DNA of 19,221 bases from Trachelipus rathkii (GCA_015478945.1 JABUQX010100025.1:1-19221); one strand, 5' to 3'; shown: positions 10,579 to 19,158, counted from the stretch's first letter. The notes: a model not told the origin generated them from the sequence alone. Numbers and translations are program-made.

Positions 10579-11030
10579 GCCAAAACAAATTTTTTTGCTA
10601 AGGGTGCTCCAGCTGGGTCATCTGATGCTCGTCTCTTTGTTCCTGCAACAAGAGGACCTGGAGTTGCAGGTATTACTGATGGATGAGGAATTATCTGACT
10701 TGCTGTAGTACCAACAACAGGACCATGAGAGTTCCCTTGGGCACTTGTTGGAACTACTAGTGAGTTACTTTGGGTGACATGTGGTGGCCCTGCATTTCCT
10801 TGGCTGTTTACTGTACCAAGATTACCTCCTTGGGTAACTAAAGGAATGGCAGCATTTGCAGATAAGGAATTCTGCGTTCCACCAACTGTAGTTACTACTA
10901 CTGGTGGTAATGGGCTGCCAGATGTACTCGTAATATTTGAGCCTAAATGGGAAGATCCAACAGGTTGTGTTGCAGTAGTTCCATTTGCAGAATTTTGAAT
11001 ACCCAAAGGATCACTTAAAGTGTCATAAGG
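10579..11030 (-). CDS. Penultimate exon: Ser/Thr/Pro-rich tail with basic patch
   Basis: The exon opens after the acceptor AATTATATTTCAG (AG at 11032-11031) and is open for 150 codons in phase 0, ending in GC|GTAAGT. It starts PYDTLSDPLGIQNSANG and continues as a Gly/Ser/Thr/Asn/Val/Pro-rich stretch (for example STSGSPLPPVVVTTVGG, and VTQ repeated twice) typical of a disordered region. Near the end, KRRASDDPAGAPLAKK is shaped like a bipartite nuclear localisation signal, followed by FVLA across the splice. No catalytic motif is seen. There is no ATG start here; the upstream exon is intended to supply it. A nuclear regulatory role is inferred only from composition and the basic patch. The opposite-strand open frame is its shadow. 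Confidence 0.85.
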
Positions 11031-11057
11031 CTGAAATATAATTCCTGTATTATATTT

Positions 11058-11059
<2 letters not shown>

Positions 11060-11099
<40 letters not shown>

Positions 11100-11103
11100 T
11101 TAT

Positions 11104-11134
<31 letters not shown>

Positions 11135-11185
11135 TATATAATAGTTAATAGTATCAGTACTTCTTATATAATACTATATATATTT

Positions 11186-11234
<49 letters not shown>
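11060..11234. repeat. (TA)n arrays 30 bp upstream of a splice acceptor
   Basis: Three TA blocks separated by short AT-rich breaks, ending 30 bp from the acceptor of the exon at 11030. On the minus strand the TA array lies in the intron just where a branch point and polypyrimidine tract would be expected, leaving little room for either. Confidence 0.93.
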
Positions 11235-11236
<2 letters not shown>

Positions 11237-11330
11237 AACTCTATTTTTAGGGTCGAGTCCAATTCCAAGTTACTGTAAATCCTTTTGTAATAAAAGTGCA
11301 ATAAATTATTGTATAAACTTTTTTTTGGGC

Positions 11331-11332
<2 letters not shown>

Positions 11333-11383
<51 letters not shown>

Positions 11384-11384
11384 T
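11333..11384. repeat. (AAT)n microsatellite
   Basis: About 17 pure AAT units, again on the plus strand, inside the intron of the minus-strand gene. Confidence 0.95.
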
Positions 11385-11602
11385 TTGTAAAATTTTTAAA
11401 TCACAAAGTGAAATGTGAATTTAGGTAGTACCCCATATATAGAATGGTTTTAACCAAAAAAGAAAATTTTAGCATGTGGTAGCCTATTCTAGATATGAAT
11501 TAAAAATAGTTCTTCCTTATAATTTTTGCAATCAGAAAAATATAGGTAGGCACAACTAGATCACACTACATCAGAGACCATTGAAACCGAATATAGAGTC
11601 CC

Positions 11603-11743
11603 TTATCGTAGTATCCTCAGAGCCTTGTTTTCCTTAAGTGATATATAATCTTTTGTGGAATGGCCACCACTTATACAATATTTTCTTGTTTTATAATACA
11701 GTTGAATGAACACTTTGGTTTCCTCATCCAAATCATCAGTTGG
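11603..11743 (-). CDS. Weak candidate exon or decayed fragment
   Basis: The minus strand reads TTTTAACAG then an open frame of 46 codons (PTDDLDEETKVFIQLYYKT, then RKYCISGGHSTKDYISLK) to TAA at 11605-11603. The acidic then aromatic/basic composition is protein-like and the acceptor is phase 0. However the pyrimidine tract is short and no AATAAA follows. It could be an alternative exon of the surrounding gene or the relic of a transposase. Not recognised. Confidence 0.22.
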   Translation of the reverse strand, partial: PTDDLDEETKVFIQLYYKTRKYCISGGHSTKDYISLKENKALRILR

Positions 11744-12778
11744 CTGTTAAAATTATTCAGAAAGTTTTATATTCACTAGCAAAATGAACAGAGGAGACCT
11801 TTGGTCTAAATTTTTCAGGTAAATAAAACCAAATGTGTCATCATCAAAAGATGTCCTCTAAATCTAAATGAATCCCTTCATGCAGCCAGCAATGGAAAGA
11901 ATTCAAATACACAGCTTCACATATAATTACTGTATTATATTTTGACAAATGGTTAACTTGAAATGTAAATGGTAAATATATTAAGGATAAGCACAGAAAC
12001 CCATAATGCTCATAAAATATTTTGAAAATAATAATTGGGGATCATATAGAAGAATTCTATTGCATCTTTATGATGCAATAGGCGCTAGGTCAAGAGTTGA
12101 TTTATTTTTGACTTTCTCTCAAAGATCAATATGCAATTCCTGGTCGCTAACAAAACCAAGAAATTTTTTTAATTGTAGAAAAGAGCACTTCTTAGAAGCT
12201 GAAACTTTTAAATGAGTCATAAATAATAAATGAAAATATATGGATCTAAATATATTGCGCATGTGCAATACTTTTAGAATTTGATCATCTAATGTGATTC
12301 ACTTTATTAAAAATTTATCTTTTCCCAAATAACTGTCATTGCCTCTTACCAAATAATTACAACTGAAGTAATGTTTACTTTTATAATTAGTTTAATTAAA
12401 AGGGGCATCCAGAAAGCATTAAGGTGCTATAATACTTCAACAAATAATTTTAGTGAAAATTAATATTTTTCAAAATCTTAACTGAAATGCCAGGTGTTGC
12501 AGATGCTATTCAATAGGATGGATTCACTGGTTATGCATTTAAATATAATAGAAATAAAACATCTTATAGGAGGTGCTTTATTTACATAACTTTATGCAGT
12601 AAATACATGTAAATCAAAACCTCACAATAAAAACCTTTTATTTTACAGTTTTTCAATCTTTTTCAATGACAATAGAAAAAGGCTTATAAATTTATATGAC
12701 ATAAAATTTGCGTACTGATTATATTTTTGTCATGAGTTGACTGTCAAAAAAAATATATATATTTCATTTACATTCCAG
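11744..12778. other. Intron-like spacer with a perfect 10-bp hairpin
   Basis: No well-supported gene. It holds a perfect inverted repeat CTATTGCATC-TTTAT-GATGCAATAG at 12057-12081. Near 12254-12269, ATTGCGCATGTGCAAT is a near-palindrome resembling an NRF-1 type site. Short plus-strand open pieces (for example 11770-11819 ending at a GTAAAT donor) do not match the phase of the exon at 12779. Confidence 0.5.
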
Positions 12779-12883
12779 GACATGTGGAAACAACATGATG
12801 AAGTAGCTGCTGCAGCAAAGGATTTTTCTGTTATGTATAGTCCTACCTGCAACTTTCAAGAAGATTCAAGACTTAATGGTTGA
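12779..12883 (+). CDS. Candidate plus-strand terminal exon nested antisense
   Basis: A good plus-strand acceptor (ATTTCATTTACATTCCAG, AG at 12777-12778) is followed by 34 open codons and TGA at 12881-12883. It reads DMWKQHDEVAAAAKDFSVM then YSPTCNFQEDSRLNG. The other two frames close almost at once. A canonical AATAAA lies at 13203-13208, about 320 nt downstream, giving a plausible 3' UTR. The Ala-rich, charged start would suit a helix. The family is not recognised and no matching upstream plus-strand exon was found. It lies within the apparent intron of the minus-strand gene, so transcription would be convergent/antisense. Confidence 0.45.
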   Translation, partial: DMWKQHDEVAAAAKDFSVMYSPTCNFQEDSRLNG

Positions 12884-12978
12884 AAACTATGTCCTATAAG
12901 ATTGAAGACTTAATGACTAAAGACCATCTCATACGAGTTTGAAGACTTAATAATGACTGAAGATTATCTCATAAAAGA
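12865..12978. repeat. Three-copy 37-40 bp tandem repeat over the stop codon
   Basis: Units start at 12865, 12902 and 12939 (37, 37 and 40 bp). The shared core is TTGAAGACTTAATGACTGAA followed by GAC-ATCTCATA-GA. The first, most diverged unit covers the last codons and the TGA of the exon at 12779-12883; the other two lie in its putative 3' UTR. Confidence 0.8.
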
Positions 12979-13202
12979 AAGGGTTGGTCCAATGGTAAAA
13001 ATGTATGGTTTGGAATAGACGAGAACAAATTGTAATTAGCTATGACTTGAGACTTGTCCTTTATTTGCAGTTTGGTTCACTGAAACCTGTTCGAGGGAAA
13101 CTCTAGACAGAAAATTCTGATTGATTTACTATCGATTGAATTTTATTGGCATTCCTCCAGAGTTATTACTCAAATTTGTTTGTAATAATTGTTTTAAAAT
13201 CC

Positions 13203-13208
13203 AATAAA
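13203..13208 (+). promoter_or_regulatory. AATAAA polyadenylation signal
   Basis: AATAAA in the context CCAATAAAATTTC, the first strong signal downstream of the plus-strand exon at 12779-12883. Confidence 0.45.
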
Positions 13209-13225
13209 ATTTCTTGGCTTAAATG

Positions 13226-13532
13226 TAAACAATGAAAGAAATATGATTTCTAGAATAGAGCTGATTTAGTTTGATTGTCTTTTCCTAAGATACACCACCT
13301 GGTGTGTGTGTGTTTGTAGAATAAATAGTTGGTAAAACTGAATTTTAGTTGCAAATGGCCGTGCCATCTCTGTTCTTATGTACATTAAATTTATAAAGGT
13401 ATGCAAGTACCATAATTGGCAAAAACAAATGCAATGAAAGTGTTAAAAAAATTTTTGAGGCACATTTCTCATTCCTGAACTCTGCTAAATTTGATCAAAC
13501 CTACAAAACTTGGTAGAGTCTATTGACTTCGG
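13226..13532. other. Unassigned spacer
   Basis: Contains a short GT run near 13303-13314 beside an ACACCA-CC-TGGTGT palindrome. No gene supported. Confidence 0.55.
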
Positions 13533-13555
13533 GGTGTATATATTATATATATATG

Positions 13556-13590
<35 letters not shown>

Positions 13591-13702
13591 TATTTATATA
13601 TAATAGTAAGTATATATATATATGATATAATTATTAATAATAGTATATATATAAATATAGTATAGTATAGTATAATTTTATATATATATATATATATAGT
13701 AT
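13533..13702. repeat. Cryptic (TA)n tract
   Basis: Interrupted TA array, with a TATAG sub-repeat near 13655-13675, next to a candidate exon. Confidence 0.9.
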
Positions 13703-13850
13703 ATTATGTGTAAAAAAAAAAGAAAAAGCGTAGTTTAAGAAGTTAAATAATTAATATAATTTCCGCTTACACCTCTCGTACAAAAGTCAAGATCGACCAA
13801 GATTTTAGAATCATTTTTAAAGAATAATAACAAATGGACAATATCGTCAC

Positions 13851-14088
13851 CTCGCAGCTTCCGTGTGTAAGCGACCCGTTGCTGATCGGGGTTGGGATGG
13901 TGGCATATCCATACGATGATTCTCCAGTAAGTCCTGTTGTTGGCCAGGAAAGTCCTACCTTTGTTTCTCGTCTTACTGGCCAGATTTATCGCGAACTCAG
14001 CGCAGCTAACAATCTCAGGTGGTAGAGTCAGAGCCATCTGTTAGCCCAGTGGTTGGTCCTGATACTGGGTTTGAGGAGTGGGGACAGA
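13851..14088 (-). CDS. Candidate exon with frame disruption, same minus gene
   Basis: The minus strand shows a possible acceptor CTCCACAG (with an ACTAATAA branch-like site about 25 nt before it) and then SVPTPQTQYQDQPLG, followed by a TAA and 100 further open codons in the same frame (MALTLPPEIVSCAEFAINLA onwards, open past the donor to 13735). A single CAA-to-TAA change would explain that stop. In another frame the 3' half reads TGLTGESSYGYATIPTPISN then GSLTHGSCE up to a GAG|GTGACG donor at 13850; this Ser/Thr/Gly/Pro-rich text looks more like the neighbouring exons. Its length of 238 nt is not a multiple of three, so both ends cannot be phase 0 unless two bases are missing. Either an assembly error, a pseudo-exon, or I have the boundaries wrong. 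Confidence 0.4.
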
Positions 14089-14136
14089 CTGTGGAGCTAC
14101 CACTTATTATTAGTTCGCAGCTTGGACATGTTCTAA

Positions 14137-14262
14137 AGTATATATATATATATATAATATAGTATATATAGTATATATATATATAGATTATATTATATAT
14201 ATAGTAGTATATATATATAATTATGTATACATATAAAATGTAGTTTAGTATATATATATATA
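14137..14262. repeat. Cryptic (TA)n tract
   Basis: Interrupted TA repeats in the intron, followed at 14277-14355 by A/T homopolymer runs with a TTTTTTAAAAAA dyad. Confidence 0.9.
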
Positions 14263-14479
14263 ATCAGGGTTGGTGAGTTTTTTTGATTTGTTTTTTTTAA
14301 AAAAATCAATCAGAAGAAATAAAAAGTATTTTTTTTTTTGATTTTTTTTAAGGCACAAAATTGCTACTCGAGATGTATTTTTTGATAAATTGTAGTAAAA
14401 ATCCTAATTTCACCGAAATGGATATCTGGATGTACATCAAATATATATTATTTATTTGTTTTAATTAAGTTATTTAACT

Positions 14480-14695
14480 AATTTATATATATTATATACT
14501 AGATAGCGGTTATGAGTATATATTATATAATATAAATTTCTATATATATATATTCTTATAGTACAGTGTGTAGTATAAATGATATACTATATATATATAT
14601 ATATTATATATATTATTATATATATAAAGTATTTATATATATATCTAAATAGTACTACATATATATATACTATAATAATATTATTATATTTGATT
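14480..14695. repeat. Cryptic (TA)n tract
   Basis: TA and TAT repeats with frequent interruptions. The small plus-strand frame across it is rich in Tyr and Ile because of the repeat, and is not a gene. Confidence 0.88.
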
Positions 14696-14834
14696 ACTAT
14701 GTATCCACATACAGTATATATACTGTATAATATCTCCTGTAATTTCATTTTTAGTTTCTTTTATTTAAAATGATTTAAGAACTACATTGATGAATTTTCT
14801 TATTGTAATTGATGAGAGATATACTGGTATCAGG

Positions 14835-15025
14835 TTAATCAGGTGATAAGCTAGGGAATAAATTATAATTTATGAAAAAAATTTGCCGAGACAAACGCTC
14901 CGAAACCGCCATGGAAGATCGGAAAAAAGAAGGCTATTTCTAAAAAAACACCGATTTTTCCCCTTTCCTCTCTGCTCTCCCACTCCTTTCCAATGGACTT
15001 AATTCGCTTCACCGCGCTGATATTA
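14835..15025 (-). other. CpG-enriched patch with optimal-context ATG
   Basis: A short GC-richer island (several CpG, an NcoI-type CCATGG) in otherwise AT-rich DNA. The minus strand carries ATG GCG GTT TCG GAG CGT, reading MAVSERLSRQ and continuing to a 25-codon ORF (14912-14835). On the plus strand the same palindrome gives CCGCCATGG, the optimal Kozak context, with a 10-codon ORF (14911-14943). A purine-rich GGAAAGGAGTGGGAGAGC stretch lies upstream on the minus strand. It might be an alternative first exon or promoter of the minus gene, or a transposon edge. No donor closes the minus ORF, so this is speculative. Confidence 0.25.
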
Positions 15026-15304
15026 ATTTTTAAAATTATAACAAAGATTTAATCATTTTAAGTTAAAAAAAAAACAAAAAAATGCACATATCTTTTTTTA
15101 AATTTACTCTATATAGTGTTTACAAATAATGTAAATAATCGTAATTCATTAGTTTCAGAACTGTGCTTTAAATTCATTCTTACTTATACATGAAATGCAA
15201 TTTACCTTTTTAAGCTTTTTAAAATAATACGTATAATAATAATAATATATAATAATCATAATATAGATTAAGTAATATAATAGAAAACAAGTGCAAATCT
15301 TAAC

Positions 15305-15823
15305 CTGAGGCGAAAGTCTGGGCTTTTCAAGATTTTGCTGGGGCTGCCTGTGTGAGGATGATGTGATGGTGATGAGCATCGATTTTGCCTGGAGTTTCCG
15401 CAATGTAATTTGGGAATTGCTTGGAACAGGTATACACTCTGGTGGTGGTGGGTGTTTGTTGAGTGTGGAAGGGATGGGTTTCGCTGATGAGCATGCTCAG
15501 GTGTGATTGGAGGTGGATTGAAGTACTCGTGAAGGATGCACTGCGGAGAAGATTGTGAAAATGATGAGGAGCAGGGGACTGAGGAGTAAAAGCAGAATGA
15601 TGAGAAGGCAAATCAGTGGTAGGAACATGGTAAGGTGGTGGCCTTATAGAATGTGTAGAAATGGATGGAGCAACATTGCCAGGAGGTAGTCCAGAAACCC
15701 CATGTGAAGCTGGTGGGTATTGGGTTTGCGAACTATGTAGACGGGACGCTAGATTAACTGGTAGTTGTGAAGCAGTCAACAAGAACTTGTGTCCCAATGA
15801 ATGCCATTGTTCGCAGATACGTT
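15305..15823 (-). CDS. Pro/Ser/His-rich exon with apparent frame shifts
   Basis: The minus-strand frame is open from about 15830 to a TGA near 15327. It begins VERICEQWHSLGHKFLLTAS, a helix-like segment, and passes into a Ser/Pro/His-rich region (YPPASHGVSGLPPGNVAPS, then PPPYHVPTTDLPSHHSAF). All three frames are open in the 3' half, and the protein-like text seems to move: HHFHN in the first frame, SQSSPQCILHEYFNPPPITP in a second, then PPPPECIPVPSNSQITLRK in a third, which stays open to a CAG|GTTAAG donor at 15304 in phase 0. Two single-base losses would link them. Acceptor options at 15824-15828 are poor in pyrimidines. Probably an internal exon of the gene ending at 10257, perhaps misassembled or decaying. 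Confidence 0.5.
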
Positions 15824-16613
15824 CTACTTGTCATTAGCGGATAAAGACTATTCAGATTAAATATTTACACAGTAAACGGTATATTGATAAAGTAGGTTAA
15901 TAAAAACAAATAAGATGTGATCTGAGAAATGGTAATAACTGTTTCTATTAAAACTTCTTTAAAATATAGGCGAAAAACAAAAAAAAGATTAAAAATTCCA
16001 AGACTATATACAAAGTTTTTCAGAAGCGGCCTGAATTAAATCGAAGAGCTTTTATTAACACAAGTTTGTCGATGTTTGAATAGAGACTTATAGTCTTGGT
16101 ATTAAAGATTTCAAGTGGACGTTTACGCTATTAAAATCAATTTTATGAAATGTGTAACATTAGTTCTAGTACTGAATAAGCTCCATTCCACTCTGGAGGC
16201 CTACTGCATTACGTACATCGTGTTTACATTATTTGAATTTATTTGAGTCAAAGTACAATTCACCAATACAAAAACTTAAAGAATTCTTTGAATCAATAGA
16301 TCATATGATGGGTACTTTTTTTTGGGGTCGGAAATACTAATGGAAGATAAGCGATCTGTCCTAAGAAAACCTTGCTAAAATTTTCAGTCTTTCTCTGGTT
16401 CATGCTTGCACGAACAAAGAGTCATTTAAAGTTCCTCCTTTCCAATCAACTTAAATTTACAGGTACGAATATAAACTACTGGAACCTCACATGTAAGAAA
16501 AAGAAAAAAGAAGAATTGAAGAAAAAGAGATTTGAAGAATGAAGAAGAATTTGCAGGAGAAGAAGAACTACAGAACACTGATAGCAAAAGAGCTTTACAG
16601 TCCCTCAAGCTAG
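15824..16613. other. Intron-like spacer
   Basis: No confident gene. From about 16480 the plus strand becomes purine-rich (AAGAAGAA), which creates an antisense Phe/Leu/Ser frame at 16426-16608 that I regard as a shadow. Confidence 0.5.
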
Positions 16614-16980
16614 TCTGGCAGAAAAGATGAGGTCGATTCGGCTAGAACGGTTATGAATTTAATAACCCCACTAAACGGGGGTGACCCCAAAACTCTGTTA
16701 TTGTGGTACAGGAATATTATTGTAGTTGCTGATCGGATTGATGGTCACCTCTCGGCTCTAGAATGTTTATGAGGACTAACCTCTACACTGGTTGGACATC
16801 GCAAGAAGAAGAGAAGCAAGAAGAAGAAAAAACAAAGATGAAGAGATAGAAGAAGAGAAGAGAGAAGAAGAGACCTCAGATGAAGACAGAAGAAGAAGAA
16901 TGAAGAAGAAGAAGAAGAAAGAGAGGAAGAAGAAGAAGAAGAAGAGATACAGAAGATCGCAACTGAGCAAACGACTTGTT
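16614..16980 (+). mobile_element. Gag-like retroelement remnant merging into (GAA)n
   Basis: The plus strand is open for 52 codons (16614-16769) and reads SARTVMNLITPLNGGDPKTL then LLWYRNIIVVADRIDG and HLSALECL before TGA (16770-16772). The order 'ITPL-G-D---L--WY--I--VAD' resembles the capsid-like core of Gypsy or Pao retrotransposon Gag proteins. After the stop the frame resumes (GLTSTLVGHRKKK) into a purine-rich lysine-coding tract. Similarity is judged by eye, and the copy is broken by at least one stop. No LTR, primer-binding site or pol was found nearby. Confidence 0.35.
16798..16955. repeat. (GAA)n / purine-rich tract
   Basis: About 160 bp of nearly pure purine on the plus strand, mostly AAG/GAA/AGA triplets. 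Its translations are Lys/Arg/Glu-rich on one strand and Phe/Ser/Leu-rich on the other; both are products of the repeat. Confidence 0.9.
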
Positions 16981-17224
16981 ACAGGTCCACTTCCTTCAAC
17001 GTAGTCTGTTTAGTTATTATCTTGTTTATTTAATTTGTTGATGTGTCTACTGTCTTATAAAAAAACCTGTTTATGTATTTTTTTGAAATCGAGTATACTT
17101 TAGTTATTTTCCTATTTCTTGTACACATATCGGATCTGCTCACCTTAGTAACACAGATCTGCTTCCTTAGCAACACCAACATACATCAGTATGCTTAAAG
17201 TATTTTTTGTTATTTACTGTGTTG

Positions 17225-17469
17225 TGATCGATTAGATCACCGTCTTAGAACGGATATGTTTTATGCGGTGAACATCCAAACTATTTATTACGGTTATTCA
17301 GTGTGATCGATTAGATTCACCGTCATACACCAGATATGTTCGTTCTATGCGGAAAACATCAGAGCCATCAACTACAGCCATTCAGCGTGATCGAATAGAC
17401 CACAGTCTCTAGACAACATAGATATGTTTCTACTGCGATAAAATCCAATGCACTAACTACAGATCTTAG
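17225..17469. repeat. Three-copy tandem repeat of about 80 bp
   Basis: Units start at 17225 (79 bp), 17304 (84 bp) and 17388 (about 82 bp). Each begins TGATCGATTAGA-TCACCGTC, contains AGATATGTT and TGCGG--AACATC, and ends CTAC-G--ATTCAG. Divergence between units is high, so it is an old array. Related words (GGATCTGCTCACC, CAGATCTGCTTCC) at 17130-17166 may be a still older fourth copy. Confidence 0.8.
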
Positions 17470-18387
17470 CCTAACATCGTTCCAAAGGGAAAAATGAAAA
17501 CCGTTATTGAAATTATTTTGATGTCCTTTTTGTTTATTTTTGTCCGCACTCCCCTTTAATAAGGCCTTGCTATCGTGAGTGGTGATGTTTCTTGTATCAA
17601 AAAAAAATGCTCTATGAATGATGCCAGCAATTAGGAATAGAATAGGCTAATAATACTGGTAGGCAGAAAAAGTTAAAAAGATGTATACGTGATTTATGCA
17701 GAGAAGTAAATTTATGTTAAACAGGTTGAATTTCTGAAACGGCTTACCTACCAAATAATCAGGTCAACAGAACAGAATGGTACAGCATTTAACTCAATAC
17801 TTTCAAGAAATGTTGGAAAATATGTAGTAACTAGTAGATGAGATGAATATGATGCAAAATTATTTACAATTATTTGTCATCTTATGAATGTTATTTACAA
17901 ATTATTTTCTTTTTAACATAACTTAAGATTGGAGGACTTTGGTACATTAGATGTAAATTAATTTATTTTTAAACTTTCAGCATACTTAATAGCTGCATTT
18001 AAAATTGAACAATTATTTTTAATTTCAGTGATGAATTCTGTTAAAAGTAAATGGAAATTTCAATGAATTTTGTAACTTTTACCACTTCCACACTTATAAA
18101 GGCAATGCTGAGTGACTTTCCATCAAATTCATAATGTATAAAAATTCAGATTCTACTCTAATTTATCTGATTATGGGAGACTTAATATGGTAAGCAGCAC
18201 AATTTAAAAAAAAAATTACATAGCTCTGGCTCACTACAATTATAGCTTCTGCTGCATTTATATCAATGAAATCATTTCTCTTAAGAAAAATCTCTGAAAC
18301 AATTTCAAAAAAAAAAAATGCTTGCTACAAAATCCTTTATTTTCACTTACATACCGTATATATGTTTAACTGAAAAAAAAAAATTTA
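17470..18387. other. AT-rich intron-like sequence with one weak exon candidate
   Basis: Mostly stop-rich. On the minus strand a very good acceptor (a 12-base T run then GAAATTGTTTCAG) ends at 18297 and is followed by an open stretch, FLKRNDFIDINAAEA (about 18295-18238), before a weak GTGAGC or GTAATT donor. The open frame needs a phase-1 donor upstream, whereas the exon at 19066 ends in phase 0, so a missing exon or a false candidate is implied. Confidence 0.3.
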
Positions 18388-18467
18388 ATAATATATATAT
18401 TATATATATATATATATATTATTATATTAAGTATATTAAGTATAAGTAGTATACCTATATATATTAG

Positions 18468-18498
<31 letters not shown>

Positions 18499-18590
18499 AT
18501 TATAATATATATCCGTATATATGATATACTATTAGATTCTATATCATAATATACCATGCTATACTATATTATACTATATATATATAATAG

Positions 18591-18621
<31 letters not shown>

Positions 18622-18846
18622 GTATATATAGTAGCTATATATATTATATAGTATATATATATAGTATATTAGTTTAGTATATATATAATATATATTATTA
18701 TATATATACTGGGTAAAAATATATATATATAGTTTATATTTATAGATATATATATAAAGTATAATATATTAGTAGATATATATACTATTATATATATATA
18801 TACCCGTATACTATATAATATATAATAGTATATATATATATATATA

Positions 18847-18888
<42 letters not shown>

Positions 18889-18900
18889 ACTATATAGTAT
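18388..18900. repeat. Long cryptic (TA)n block
   Basis: About 510 bp of interrupted TA repeat, the largest TA block in the window. It lies in the first intron if the exon at 19158-19066 is real. Confidence 0.92.
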
Positions 18901-19065
18901 ATACCATTCTTATGATATTATCATAAGTATTATTAATTGGATTTTTGACAAACAAACCCTGCGCCGCTATTAGCCCTTTCTAAAATGCTAGACCTTCCAG
19001 TCCGCTGCTGTGTGAAAGTAGCAACACCTTTCCTTGCTGACTGTCACTGCGTGAAAGTGACTCAC

Positions 19066-19158
19066 CTTGGTGGAAGAACTATCCGCAGCACTGTCTCTCT
19101 TAGGTGCCAGAAACACTCCACTTTGAGGACTTTTATGTGACTTACGGTACCGCATCAT
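19066..19158 (-). CDS. Likely first coding exon of the minus-strand gene
   Basis: The minus strand has ATG ATG at 19158-19153 with an in-frame TAA just upstream, so translation cannot begin earlier in this exon. It is followed by 31 open codons (MMRYRKSHKSPQSGVFLAPK, then RDSAADSSSTK) and a consensus donor AAG|GTGAGT at 19065. The N-terminus is basic and Ser-rich, without a signal peptide, which fits a cytosolic or nuclear protein. The AAAAATG context is acceptable for an invertebrate start. The same bases are also open on the plus strand for about 60 codons, but that frame has no comparable signals. Linking this exon to those at 15.8 kb and below is inference from strand, composition and phase. 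Confidence 0.55.

Noticed and set aside
10774..10998. Plus-strand 74-codon frame
   Set aside because: Lies opposite the well-supported minus-strand exon, whose splice signals and phase decide the strand.
11057..11278. Tyr/Ile-rich plus-strand frame
   Set aside because: Translation of TA repeats; likewise 14579-14773 and 18366-18557.
11770..11830. Small plus-strand exon ending at TTTTTCAG|GTAAAT
   Set aside because: Its donor phase does not match the exon at 12779 and the minus strand also has an open frame nearby.
12006..12215. 69-codon plus-strand frame
   Set aside because: Spans a perfect hairpin, has no domain-like pattern and no flanking splice or polyadenylation signals.
12982..13040. 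tRNA-like A box (TTGGTCCAATGGT)
   Set aside because: No B box (GGTTCGAnTCC) at the expected spacing and no cloverleaf arms, so neither a tRNA nor a clear SINE head.
16792..17004. 70-residue Lys/Arg/Glu-rich plus-strand protein
   Set aside because: Product of the purine tract; the minus-strand Phe/Ser/Leu frame of the same interval is equally long, so openness carries no information.
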